The position numbers were made by a program, and so were the translations under genes. The notes under the pieces are model-generated. The model had not been told where the DNA came from. It did no database searches and worked only from the letters and a program-made list of their open reading frames with translations. A stretch of DNA of 64,000 nucleotides. Source: JACRAR01 sp041674385. Its GTDB lineage: Bacteria > Pseudomonadota > Gammaproteobacteria > Burkholderiales > Rhodocyclaceae. The stretch is taken from the NCBI GenBank assembly GCA_041674385.1, contig JBAYVU010000003.1, positions 1 to 64,000 of the forward strand, read 5' to 3'. Below, piece by piece: positions 1-7,267 of the stretch (position 1 is its first letter; the number at the start of each line of letters is the position of its first letter).

Positions 1-78
1 GCACGATACCGTGCATGTCTGGCAGCCAATACACTTGTCCAGATTGATCACCATCGCCTGCTGTCGTCCCGTCGTCAT
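1..78 (-). CDS. Iron-sulfur (beta) subunit of a DMSO-reductase-family molybdoenzyme, 5' part only
   Basis: Only the first 26 codons are in the window; the gene runs off the left edge. The ATG at 78 opens a peptide with C16-x2-C19-x2-C22-x3-C26, the first 4Fe-4S motif of electron-transfer subunits. The residues around it (VINLDKCIGCQTC) closely match the N-terminus of NarH and of the beta subunits of type II enzymes such as ethylbenzene dehydrogenase, perchlorate/selenate reductase and steroid C25 dehydrogenase. This subunit passes electrons between the molybdenum subunit and a haem subunit. A purine-rich stretch just upstream (GAGGAGAGGAGAGAGA) serves as ribosome-binding site. Family membership is well supported; the exact substrate cannot be told from 26 residues. 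Confidence 0.75.
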   Translation of the reverse strand, partial: MTTGRQQAMVINLDKCIGCQTCTVSC

Positions 79-451
79 TTCTCTCTCCTCTCCTCACTCC
101 GGCTCGTCCGTCCGTCCATGTCGTTCTTCCTATCGAATAAAACTCGACCACTCCTGCTGAAACTAACTAAACCATAGCCGAAGCATATCACGAAGTCAAC
201 CGATCGGTAAATACTCACCCGTCCGGTTAACTATGCGCCGGCACTGCATCCTCCGGGGTTCTCATCGTAGAACCTCCTGCGAATATTTATGCCCTATTGG
301 CTCAGTGAATCATCGAGGACACCGCGGTCCTGAATCAGAAAGTCGCAGACGGGCGTTCGTCGCTGACGAGGACGCCATCAACGAACTTGGGCCAAGCAAA
401 ACTTCGGATCTGCGCTGTAGTTAGCGAAGTAAAGCGGATGCTGCCTGCACG
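79..451. other. Intergenic region of 373 bp without a supportable gene
   Basis: This stretch holds the leader and candidate promoter of the leftward iron-sulfur gene. The part from about 233 to 424 has a 63-codon rightward open frame without a ribosome-binding site or recognisable product. The complementary strand reads as protein-like sequence interrupted by stops, so it could be a decayed gene. Nothing more can be supported. Confidence 0.4.
171..199 (-). promoter_or_regulatory. Candidate sigma70 promoter for the iron-sulfur subunit gene
   Basis: Read leftward: TTGACT (199-194), a 17-bp spacer and TATGGT (176-171). Transcription would start near 163 and give a leader of about 85 nt before the ATG at 78. 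The -35 and spacing are good, the -10 is weak. No clear FNR-type TTGAT-N4-ATCAA site was seen. Confidence 0.4.
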
Positions 452-1522
452 CTATTTTGCCCTGCCGGGCGATTGCGGGACGAAACTTATCCAGGCCCCG
501 CTTTCGATGGTTTTGGGTCCCACCTTGCGGCCTTGATACAGAATCTCGATGCCTCGGCCTTCGACGACTCGAAATATTTCGTTTTCTGCAATCTCAATGC
601 TGACTTTCTTGCCTTGAGAAACTTCGATGCGCGTGCCATCGGCGGGGTCCTGGCGTTTTTTCTTCAACAGAACGGATGGTTCTTTGGTAATCAGCCAAAA
701 AAAGCCCGCCGGCTTAGCGGGATTCACCCCTTGTACAATCACCACCTTTCCCGGATGCATTTCGGCACGATCCGATGGCAAGGTTTGATCCACGTTGCCG
801 GTTTCCGCATCTTTCCCTGCTGCAAGAGAATGAACGGCCTCTCCGTTAGAGGCCATCGGTATGCCCGCCTGCGCCCCCTCGCTTCCCGCGACTGCCGATT
901 TCGCCTGCGAAGCTTCTGTTATGGAAGAATCCGCCTTGAGCGTCAAATTATCCGCTGGTGGCGTAATCGCAACCGGGTTTTGTCCCACCCACACGATGAC
1001 GAACACAGCCACGGACAGTATTGCAACACTGCCGAGTTTGAACCCTCTCCCAAAACGTTGCGCAAGCTTTGCCCCATTGGTGTTTGGCAAGGCGTATTCA
1101 TTGATTGGTTCCGGTGCCGGAATATGCTGTTCCCGCCCCAGGCGATCGCTGTCCATTAATCCGGTCGGCATCAATGCTCCTTCAATGACGCCGCCCTCAT
1201 GGATTTCAATTTCCTTGTAATAGACATCCCCGACGACACATGCGCCCTGCTGAACCTGAATGGACTGCGATGAATGCACCGGGCCGGCAACACGGCCTTT
1301 GACGACGATGTGAGGGACTTTGATCGTACCAGAAACGTTTCCCGAAATATCCGCGACAATCGTTCCATTGGGGTCAACGTCGCATGAGACGTCGCCAAGC
1401 ACATCCCCCTGAACGCGTAAAACACCGCTGAAAGCAATATTGCCCTTCACGCGCATGCCGGCACCGATCATGGTATCGGTGCGATTCTGCGAATGACTTG
1501 CGCTGTTGGTCTTTCCAGACAA
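452..1522 (-). CDS. Membrane-anchored bactofilin-domain protein
   Basis: A 356-residue protein. Residues about 17-118 are a bactofilin (polymer-forming cytoskeletal) domain: short hydrophobic/glycine-rich beta-helix turns such as GNIAFSG, GDVLGDV, GTIKVPHIVVKGRVAG and GGVIEGALMP. Bactofilins polymerise without nucleotide and scaffold cell-shape or surface machinery. Unusually, a single hydrophobic segment follows at about 163-182, then a roughly 170-residue low-complexity and beta-rich tail that should lie outside the cytoplasm; canonical bactofilins are short and soluble. The listed start is TTG; ATG codons at 1471 and 1456 would drop only the disordered N-terminus, and none has a clear Shine-Dalgarno. 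It lies downstream of the PilZ gene on the same strand with a 129-bp gap, probably in one transcription unit. The domain call is firm, the function inferred. Confidence 0.8.
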   Translation of the reverse strand: MSGKTNSASHSQNRTDTMIGAGMRVKGNIAFSGVLRVQGDVLGDVSCDVDPNGTIVADISGNVSGTIKVPHIVVKGRVAGPVHSSQSIQVQQGACVVGDVYYKEIEIHEGGVIEGALMPTGLMDSDRLGREQHIPAPEPINEYALPNTNGAKLAQRFGRGFKLGSVAILSVAVFVIVWVGQNPVAITPPADNLTLKADSSITEASQAKSAVAGSEGAQAGIPMASNGEAVHSLAAGKDAETGNVDQTLPSDRAEMHPGKVVIVQGVNPAKPAGFFWLITKEPSVLLKKKRQDPADGTRIEVSQGKKVSIEIAENEIFRVVEGRGIEILYQGRKVGPKTIESGAWISFVPQSPGRAK

Positions 1523-1651
1523 GGGTCTCGACTCTATTACGAGGTTTCAATAGACAATGATCAACTATAAACCACTCAAGATAACCTATTCAATAATTTG
1601 AACAAGTGACGAAATGGTCGGGAGAGGTCAAAAGACGTTCATGGTTTTTCA

Positions 1652-2320
1652 TCAATTGATCAGTTTGTCGCCTTTGTATTCGGACGAACGGTAGTGGGCA
1701 AGCATTTCCTTGAGGGTCTCCATGCCATCTCCCTTGAATTTGGTGAAATTCAGTCCGAGCCGAAAGCACGAGAGAGCACCCGAATAGACCGAATAGACTT
1801 GGCGTGCCTGGATTTCAATGATCTTACTGCTTCCGTCCTTGATTAAGGGCGGCGGAGCGAGTAGCACCGTGACTGGCGCCTCGGTATAGACGTTATTGTC
1901 GGCAAGCATGGCCGTACCGCTCATGGAAAGGTCGAATGTCCAGCCGTGGAAGATAGGTTTGCCTTCAGCGCCATCGAAAACGAGGGCCATTTTCCATCGC
2001 ACCATATAGCGTGGTGATGCTCTGTGCCCCGCGTTGCCCATTTTCCGCAAGTGGGCCGCACCCAGTTTGACAATGGGCGCCTGTATAGGTATCCCGCCTA
2101 CTGCAACAGGCTTCTCCGGCCCGTTCGGTTTTTCTTGGATGACCGGATCCATTTCCGCCAACTGGTCGGCTTGCTCTTGTGCGGGGCCGGATTGAAGGTT
2201 GGGATCGGCCGTGTCGGTGCTTGAAATGTCTGGGGCAATAGGCATCTGAAGTTTCTTTACTGTCTCCACTGCGGTCAGGCCGCCCACCGTCACTGCCGGG
2301 ACGCAGGACGTCCCCTGCAA
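1652..2320 (-). CDS. PilZ-domain protein (putative c-di-GMP receptor)
   Basis: A 222-residue protein counted from a TTG at 2320; an ATG at 2245 (residue 26) is an equally credible start. The first ~95 residues are low-complexity and acidic. The C-terminal half is a PilZ domain with the two c-di-GMP contact motifs: R100-ASP-R104 and D130-x-S132-x-x-G135, followed by the beta-barrel strands. PilZ proteins bind c-di-GMP and relay it to motility, adhesion or exopolysaccharide machinery. The gene sits between a 62-residue unknown protein (47 bp upstream) and a bactofilin-domain protein (downstream), all leftward, suggesting a c-di-GMP-responsive surface or cytoskeletal unit. Two diguanylate-cyclase genes and a c-di-GMP riboswitch occur elsewhere in the window. 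The domain is clear; partner and output are unknown. Confidence 0.8.
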   Translation of the reverse strand: MQGTSCVPAVTVGGLTAVETVKKLQMPIAPDISSTDTADPNLQSGPAQEQADQLAEMDPVIQEKPNGPEKPVAVGGIPIQAPIVKLGAAHLRKMGNAGHRASPRYMVRWKMALVFDGAEGKPIFHGWTFDLSMSGTAMLADNNVYTEAPVTVLLAPPPLIKDGSSKIIEIQARQVYSVYSGALSCFRLGLNFTKFKGDGMETLKEMLAHYRSSEYKGDKLIN

Positions 2321-2367
2321 GCCCGCCCCGTTAAAGGGTTCTGCTCCGGCGCTACCAACCTAATCGC

Positions 2368-2556
2368 TTAGATGACATCGTTGCGCCCCTCTTCGAGGGC
2401 ATAATTTCGAATCATCGTCGTCAGGTCGAGTTCATCCTGAATCATCGCTGCCAGTTCCTCTTCAACCTGCAGCAGCACTTGCGTTATCGGCTGCTCGCCA
2501 TTTAATGCAGAGTCGACTTGCTTGCGTATCGATTCCAGTTTGGCCAGATCAATCAT
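2368..2556 (-). CDS. Small hypothetical protein, 62 residues
   Basis: Not recognised. The ATG at 2556 is preceded by a good Shine-Dalgarno (CAGGAG, 8 nt before the start), which is the main reason to call it. The product is acidic, predicted all-helical and without Cys, signal peptide or membrane segment; heptad-like spacing of Leu/Ile/Val suggests a small helical bundle or coiled coil. It is the first gene of the leftward group with the PilZ and bactofilin genes, so a role as a small partner of that system is possible but unsupported by homology. Confidence 0.6.
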   Translation of the reverse strand: MIDLAKLESIRKQVDSALNGEQPITQVLLQVEEELAAMIQDELDLTTMIRNYALEEGRNDVI

Positions 2557-2708
2557 GCTTGCGTCTCCTGTTGCAAGGTCGTACCGAAAACAACGAGCAT
2601 CAACCTGTCTGCCGGGACTGCCATGGCCTGGACGCCGCCGCCATCGTCGGCGCCCCCAGGATGGCTTCCGCTATTTTCCCTTCATGCCACCCCACCATGC
2701 GGGATAAG

Positions 2709-2732
2709 TCCACATATCCACATATCCACATA
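2709..2732. repeat. Three tandem copies of an 8-bp unit (TCCACATA)
   Basis: Perfect copies at 2709-2716, 2717-2724 and 2725-2732, followed at once by an AT-rich patch. Each copy resembles the core of a DnaA box (TTATCCACA; here ATATCCACA or AAGTCCACA). It could bind DnaA or another protein, or be a chance microsatellite. Confidence 0.7.
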
Positions 2733-2965
2733 GGATTTATCGATAATTATCGTGATCCGTGGGTAATCTGTATCTAAGGATTGGATGAATTTCGCTCAGG
2801 ATATCCTGAGAGGATTTTGGAACGACTTTCCTGCGGTTATCTGCGGCGCATACCAAGGCGAGGTAATTTCCGTTGGTCATTTTCGCGCCAGAGTGAATTT
2901 GGAATTGAACCCCAACTACACGGCCAGGTTGCCGAATTGCCCCCGGCAAGAGGAACGGCATGAAA

Positions 2966-2971
2966 TATAAT
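2966..2971 (+). promoter_or_regulatory. -10 element TATAAT 7 nt before the methyltransferase start
   Basis: A perfect TATAAT ends 7 nt before the ATG at 2979, so transcription would start at or next to the A of the start codon. There is no Shine-Dalgarno between them and no well-spaced -35. This fits a leaderless mRNA. Confidence 0.4.
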
Positions 2972-2978
2972 CGGGCGC

Positions 2979-4214
2979 ATGCCAAGCTCCGCCCAAAAAA
3001 AATCCGGAATACCGGGCCCCAAGCCGCCTAAACAAACTGCGCCGATACTGGACATCGCCAGCCTCGGCCAGGTATTCACTCCGCCGGCCATTGTCGAACG
3101 TATGCTCGGGCTGATGCGCAACCAGGGCCGCGTGCTCGATCCGGCCTGCGGCGATGGCGCATTCTCGCAGCGGCTGGTTGCACAACAGCGAAAAGTCGTG
3201 GCGATCGAAATCGACCCGCGTTTTTGCCCGACAGGCGCGCTCAATCTGGATTTTTTTGCCTACCCGGAATCGAACAAGTTCGACACCATCATCGGCAACC
3301 CTCCTTACGTCAAGGCGCGCGACATCCACCCGAACACCGCGTTACGCCTGAGTTCCGGCCTGCAGAATGGGCATGCCAACCTGTATTACCACTTCATTGA
3401 AAAATGCGTGCACCATCTCAAGCATGATGGCGAGCTGATATTCATCACCCCCAGGGATTTCCTCAAGGCCACCGGTGCGGCGAAACTCAACACCTGGCTC
3501 TATGACCAGGGCAGCTTCACCGACATGATCGAACTGGGCGACGCGAAAATCTTCGACGGCGCCCTCCCAAACTGCATCATCTGGCGCTACGAAAAGGGCA
3601 ATTTACGACACCGCCTGGCGGATGGCAGACACATGCGGTTGGTCGGCGGCCAGTTGACATTTACCCATGGCATTTACAGCGTGCCTCTGTCCAGCGTGTT
3701 CAGCGTCAAGGTCGGCGCAGTCTCGGGCGCCGACGCGATTTACACCCACGCCGAACTCGGCAACGCCGACTTCGTCTGCTCGCACACCGCACAGACAGGA
3801 GAGCGGCGGCGTATGATCTTCCCGGACAAGCGGGTCAACTCGGCCGAACTGATCTCCTACCTGGAACAATTCAAGCCACGCCTGCTGGCCAGGCGCGTGG
3901 CCAACTTTGACGAATCCAACTGGTGGCGCTGGGGTCGTCTGCACCATGTCTCGGATGCGCCGCGCATCTATGTCAACGGCAAGACGCGCAACCCGCGGCC
4001 GTTTTTCCTGAACGACTGCAACAACTACGACGGCGCGGTGTTGGCGCTGTTTCCCCATCGCCATGAGGTCGTCCTCAAGCAAATGGTCGAACAGCTCAAT
4101 GAAGTCGACTGGGCCGAACTAGGCTTCGTTTGCGATGGCCGCTTCCTGTTTTCCCAGCGCAGTCTGGAGCAAACGCTATTGCCCGAGGATTTCGCCGCCT
4201 GCGCGAAAGCGTAA
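2979..4214 (+). CDS. Solitary adenine-N6 DNA methyltransferase (Eco57I/type I-like fold)
   Basis: A 411-residue class I SAM-dependent methyltransferase. Residues 31-35 read QVFTP, the adenine-N6 family's N-terminal hallmark. Motif I (VLDPACGDGAF, 52-62) binds SAM, and NPPY at 107-110 is the catalytic motif IV that flips and methylates adenine. The C-terminal ~180 residues would carry target recognition. No restriction endonuclease, specificity subunit or Vsr is adjacent: upstream is the leftward PilZ group, downstream gshA 55 bp away. It is therefore an orphan methyltransferase, or a remnant of a restriction-modification system. RNA or protein substrates cannot be excluded from motifs alone, but NPPY with QxFTP strongly favours DNA adenine. 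There is no visible Shine-Dalgarno; see the TATAAT just upstream. Confidence 0.8.
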   Translation: MPSSAQKKSGIPGPKPPKQTAPILDIASLGQVFTPPAIVERMLGLMRNQGRVLDPACGDGAFSQRLVAQQRKVVAIEIDPRFCPTGALNLDFFAYPESNKFDTIIGNPPYVKARDIHPNTALRLSSGLQNGHANLYYHFIEKCVHHLKHDGELIFITPRDFLKATGAAKLNTWLYDQGSFTDMIELGDAKIFDGALPNCIIWRYEKGNLRHRLADGRHMRLVGGQLTFTHGIYSVPLSSVFSVKVGAVSGADAIYTHAELGNADFVCSHTAQTGERRRMIFPDKRVNSAELISYLEQFKPRLLARRVANFDESNWWRWGRLHHVSDAPRIYVNGKTRNPRPFFLNDCNNYDGAVLALFPHRHEVVLKQMVEQLNEVDWAELGFVCDGRFLFSQRSLEQTLLPEDFAACAKA

Positions 4215-4269
4215 TCGGCAAAGACCACGGCTGGTGTAAGATGGATTTCGATTAAAGCACAGCCAGACT

Positions 4270-5562
4270 ATGGTTCCTCACCTGACCACCGCACTCACCG
4301 GGCCTCTCCTCGAACTCGAGCGCCGTTTCCTGGACGGCGATACCGACATCGAGCAATGGATGCGATCGCAGTGGCTGGAGCATACGCCGCCGTTTTATAC
4401 CTCGGTGGATCTGCGCAACGCCGGCTTCAAGCTGGCGCCGGTCGATACCAACCTGTTTCCGGGCGGCTTCAACAACCTCAACCCGGCTTTCCTGCCGCTG
4501 TGCGTGCAGGCGACCATGGCGGCAATCGAGAAAATCTGCCCGGAAGCCAAAAATCTGCTGCTGGTGCCGGAAAACCACACGCGCAACCTGTTCTACCTTC
4601 AGAATGTGGCGCGTCTGGCCTATATCCTTCACCATGCCGGCCTGAATGTGCGCATCGGCTCGCTGCTTCCGGAAATCACCGCGTCCACCTCGATCGATCT
4701 GCCCGACGGTCAGCAATTGACGCTGGAGCCGCTTCGGCGCCTCGGCCCGAACGGCCGCCGGCTCGGCCTCGAAGATTTCGACCCCTGCGCGATCCTGCTG
4801 AATAACGATCTCTCCGCCGGCGTTCCGCAGATGCTGCAAGGGCTTCACGAGCAATACCTGATACCGCCGCTCCACGCCGGCTGGCACAAGCGCCGCAAGT
4901 CGCAACATTTTGCCGCCTACAACGAAGTCGCCAACAGCTTCGCCACGGCCATCGGCATCGATCCGTGGCTCATCAACCCGGCGTTCGAGGTGTGCGGCGC
5001 AATCGATTTCCACGAACGCACCGGCGAGGAATGCCTGGCCGCCAATGTCGACACGCTGCTGTTCCGCATCCGTGCCAAATATCGGGAATACGGTGTGACC
5101 GAAGACCCTTTCGTCATCGTCAAGGCCGACGCCGGCACTTATGGCATGGGCATCATGACGGTGAAGGACGCGAGCGAAGTGAGAAGCCTCAACCGCAAAC
5201 AGCGCAACAAGATGGCGGTGGGCAAGGAAGGCATGCAGGTGAGCGAAGTCATCATCCAGGAGGGGGTGCACAGCTTCGAGACGGTCAACGAGGGCGTTGC
5301 CGAACCGGTGGTGTACATGATCGACCGCTATGTGGTCGGCGGCTTCTACCGCATCAATACCACTCGCGGCCGCAACGAGAACCTCAACGCACCCGGCATG
5401 AGCTTCAAGCCGCTCGCCTTCGACACCGCCTGCTACCTGCCCGACCCAGGCGGAGAACCGGATTCGCCGCCCAATCGCTTTTATGCCTATGGCGTAGTGG
5501 CGCGCCTGGCCATGCTCGCCGCTGCGCTGGAACTGGAACGCGGCGCCCCCGAGACAACATGA
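4270..5562 (+). CDS. gshA: Glutamate-cysteine ligase (proteobacterial GshA type)
   Basis: Catalyses the ATP-dependent joining of glutamate and cysteine, the first and rate-limiting step of glutathione synthesis, in the cytoplasm. The 430-residue protein matches the family typified by Acidithiobacillus and betaproteobacteria rather than the E. coli GshA fold: it has the VDTNLFPGGFNNL region near residues 57-69 and a long glycine-rich nucleotide-binding segment (KADAGTYGMGI, about 285-295). Its TGA overlaps the ATG of gshB (ATGA at 5559-5562), so the two are translationally coupled. The genes of the PTS phosphorelay follow, the usual betaproteobacterial order. Confidence 0.93.
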   Translation: MVPHLTTALTGPLLELERRFLDGDTDIEQWMRSQWLEHTPPFYTSVDLRNAGFKLAPVDTNLFPGGFNNLNPAFLPLCVQATMAAIEKICPEAKNLLLVPENHTRNLFYLQNVARLAYILHHAGLNVRIGSLLPEITASTSIDLPDGQQLTLEPLRRLGPNGRRLGLEDFDPCAILLNNDLSAGVPQMLQGLHEQYLIPPLHAGWHKRRKSQHFAAYNEVANSFATAIGIDPWLINPAFEVCGAIDFHERTGEECLAANVDTLLFRIRAKYREYGVTEDPFVIVKADAGTYGMGIMTVKDASEVRSLNRKQRNKMAVGKEGMQVSEVIIQEGVHSFETVNEGVAEPVVYMIDRYVVGGFYRINTTRGRNENLNAPGMSFKPLAFDTACYLPDPGGEPDSPPNRFYAYGVVARLAMLAAALELERGAPETT

Positions 5563-6515
5563 AATTCGCTTTCATCCTCGACCCGCTGGAATCGCTGAAA
5601 GCCTACAAGGACTCCAGCGTCGCGATGATGCGCGAGGCGCAGCGGCGCGGTCATGAGGTGCATGCCATCATGCGCACGGCGCTGACCTGGCGCGATTCGA
5701 CTGTCAGCGCCGCCGCCACGCGCCTGCTGTTCGACAACAAGCACACCGACCACGGCCCGTGGTGCGCGGAACAGGGACGCGAGTACCAGCCGCTCAAGGC
5801 TTTCGATGCCGTACTGATGCGCCAGGACCCGCCCTTCGACATCGAATACATCACCGCCACGTGGCTGCTGGAGCGCGCCGAAGCCGAGGGTGCGCGCATT
5901 TTCAACCGGCCGCGGGCAATTCGCGACCATAACGAAAAAATCGCCATCACCGAGTTCCCGCAATTCACCGCAACGACCCTGGTGGCGCGGGATGCGGCCG
6001 ACCTTAACGCCTTCATCGACGAGCTCGGCGATGTGATTCTGAAGCCGCTCGACGGCATGGGCGGCAGTTCGATCTTCCGGGTGCGGCATGACGACCCGAA
6101 CCGCAATGTCATCATGGAAACGCTGACCTCGCACGGCCAGCGTACCATCATGGTGCAGCGCTATCTGCCGCAGATTGCGCAAGGAGACAAACGCGTCCTG
6201 CTGATTGCGGGAAGACCCGTGCCGTATTGTCTGGCTCGCATCCCCAGACCTGGCGAGAGCCGCGGCAATCTCGCCGCCGGCGGCACCGGGGTGGCACAGC
6301 GGCTTTCGTCGCGCGACCGGGAAATTGCCGAGGCCCTCGGACCCATCCTGGCCACGCGCGGGCTGTTGCTGGTCGGACTCGACATCATCGGCGACTGCCT
6401 CACCGAGATCAATGTCACCAGCCCCACCTGCTTCGTAGAGATCGCCCGGCAAAGCGGCTGCGACGTCGCTGCGCTGTTTATCGATGCGCTGGAGCGGGAG
6501 TGCGCCGGCTCTTGA
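5559..6515 (+). CDS. gshB: Glutathione synthetase
   Basis: Adds glycine to gamma-glutamylcysteine using ATP, completing glutathione. The start chosen is the ATG at 5559 inside the gshA stop overlap, giving 318 residues (MKFAFILDPLESLK), the normal length and N-terminus for prokaryotic GshB. The ATP-grasp fold shows the glycine-rich loop (DGMGGSSIFRV) and the C-terminal metal-binding EINVTSPT segment. An upstream in-frame extension through gshA is open only because of high GC. Together with gshA it forms one operon; a gamma-glutamyltransferase that would degrade glutathione lies 29 kb away. Confidence 0.95.
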   Translation: MKFAFILDPLESLKAYKDSSVAMMREAQRRGHEVHAIMRTALTWRDSTVSAAATRLLFDNKHTDHGPWCAEQGREYQPLKAFDAVLMRQDPPFDIEYITATWLLERAEAEGARIFNRPRAIRDHNEKIAITEFPQFTATTLVARDAADLNAFIDELGDVILKPLDGMGGSSIFRVRHDDPNRNVIMETLTSHGQRTIMVQRYLPQIAQGDKRVLLIAGRPVPYCLARIPRPGESRGNLAAGGTGVAQRLSSRDREIAEALGPILATRGLLLVGLDIIGDCLTEINVTSPTCFVEIARQSGCDVAALFIDALERECAGS

Positions 6516-6566
6516 GCTTCCCCGGTTTTTCGCCTCACCGGCCCGACAACACCGCGCATCCAAGGT

Positions 6567-6572
6567 TACAAT
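6567..6572 (+). promoter_or_regulatory. Possible -10 (TACAAT) ahead of the PTS genes
   Basis: TACAAT lies 30 nt before the ATG of the EIIA gene in the 87-bp gap after gshB. No convincing -35 was found, so an internal promoter here is only possible. Confidence 0.25.
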
Positions 6573-6602
6573 AGAGCGCTCCTGGCCGATGCCCGCATTG
6601 AC

Positions 6603-6992
6603 ATGATCGGATTGTTCCTCATCACCCACAGCACGCTTGGCGAATCGCTGATCCAGTGCGCCTGCCATGTGCTCAACCAGCGCCCACAGCAGATTGTCCA
6701 GCTCGGGGTCACGGCCCAGGACGATCCGTTCGATGTCTTGCCATTGGCGCGCGCGATGCTGAAACTGGTGGATAACGGTGCGGGCGTGCTGATTCTGACC
6801 GACATATTTGGCGGGACGCCGTCCAACATCGCCCTGAAGCTGCTGCAACCGAGCCGCATCGAAGGCGTCGCCGGAGTCAATCTGCCGATGCTGCTGCGTG
6901 CCCTGAACTACCGAGAGAAGGACATGAAAGTCCTGCTCACCAAGACCATCAGCGGTGGTCGCGATGGCGTCCTGAATATGCTCAAACACTGA
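6603..6992 (+). CDS. PTS system EIIA component, mannose-family fold (ManX-like)
   Basis: A 129-residue single-domain EIIA of the mannose/sorbose family. His9 in LITHSTLG is the expected phosphorylation site, and the DIFGGTPSN motif forms the rest of the active site. It would accept phosphate from HPr. No EIIB, EIIC or EIID sugar transporter lies nearby; the neighbours are HPr (5 bp downstream) and EI. This matches the incomplete regulatory PTS of many proteobacteria, where phosphorylation state controls other proteins rather than sugar uptake. Target proteins are not visible here. Confidence 0.9.
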   Translation: MIGLFLITHSTLGESLIQCACHVLNQRPQQIVQLGVTAQDDPFDVLPLARAMLKLVDNGAGVLILTDIFGGTPSNIALKLLQPSRIEGVAGVNLPMLLRALNYREKDMKVLLTKTISGGRDGVLNMLKH

Positions 6993-6997
6993 CCGAT

Positions 6998-7267
6998 ATG
7001 CCAAAGATTGAAACCGAGATCGTCAACAAGCTGGGACTGCATGCACGCGCCTCGGCCAAGCTAACCCAACTCGCCAGCAGTTTTCCCTGCGAAGTGTGGA
7101 TGGAGCGCAACCAGCGCCGCATCAATGCAAAAAGCATCATGGGCGTGATGATGCTGGCCGCCAGCAAAGGAGCGAAACTCACCCTGGAAGCCGAAGGGGA
7201 GCGCGCCGAAGATGCCTTGCAGGCGCTGCTGGCGCTGATCGCCAACAAGTTCGGGGAAAGCGAATGA
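6998..7267 (+). CDS. ptsH: Phosphocarrier protein HPr
   Basis: An 89-residue HPr. His15 in NKLGLHARAS is the phosphate carrier between EI and EIIA. Ser46 lies in the motif KSIMGVMMLAA, the site that HPr kinase/phosphorylase recognises, so serine phosphorylation is likely if HprK is encoded elsewhere (it is not in this window). Its stop overlaps the ptsI start (ATGA at 7264-7267), indicating coupled translation. Confidence 0.95.
   Translation: MPKIETEIVNKLGLHARASAKLTQLASSFPCEVWMERNQRRINAKSIMGVMMLAASKGAKLTLEAEGERAEDALQALLALIANKFGESE

Larger units (their letters stand above)
2557..2978. other. Divergent intergenic region, 422 bp, no gene seen
   Basis: The region separates the leftward PilZ/bactofilin group from the rightward methyltransferase. 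Open frames in it overlap each other in several phases and lack ribosome-binding sites, so none is called. It contains the 8-bp tandem repeat at 2709-2732, an AT-rich patch (2735-2752) and a TATAAT directly before the methyltransferase start. Confidence 0.5.

Noticed and set aside
233..424. A 63-codon open frame in the first intergenic region
   Set aside because: No ribosome-binding site, no hydrophobic core or known motif, and the opposite strand looks equally coding-like but broken by stops.
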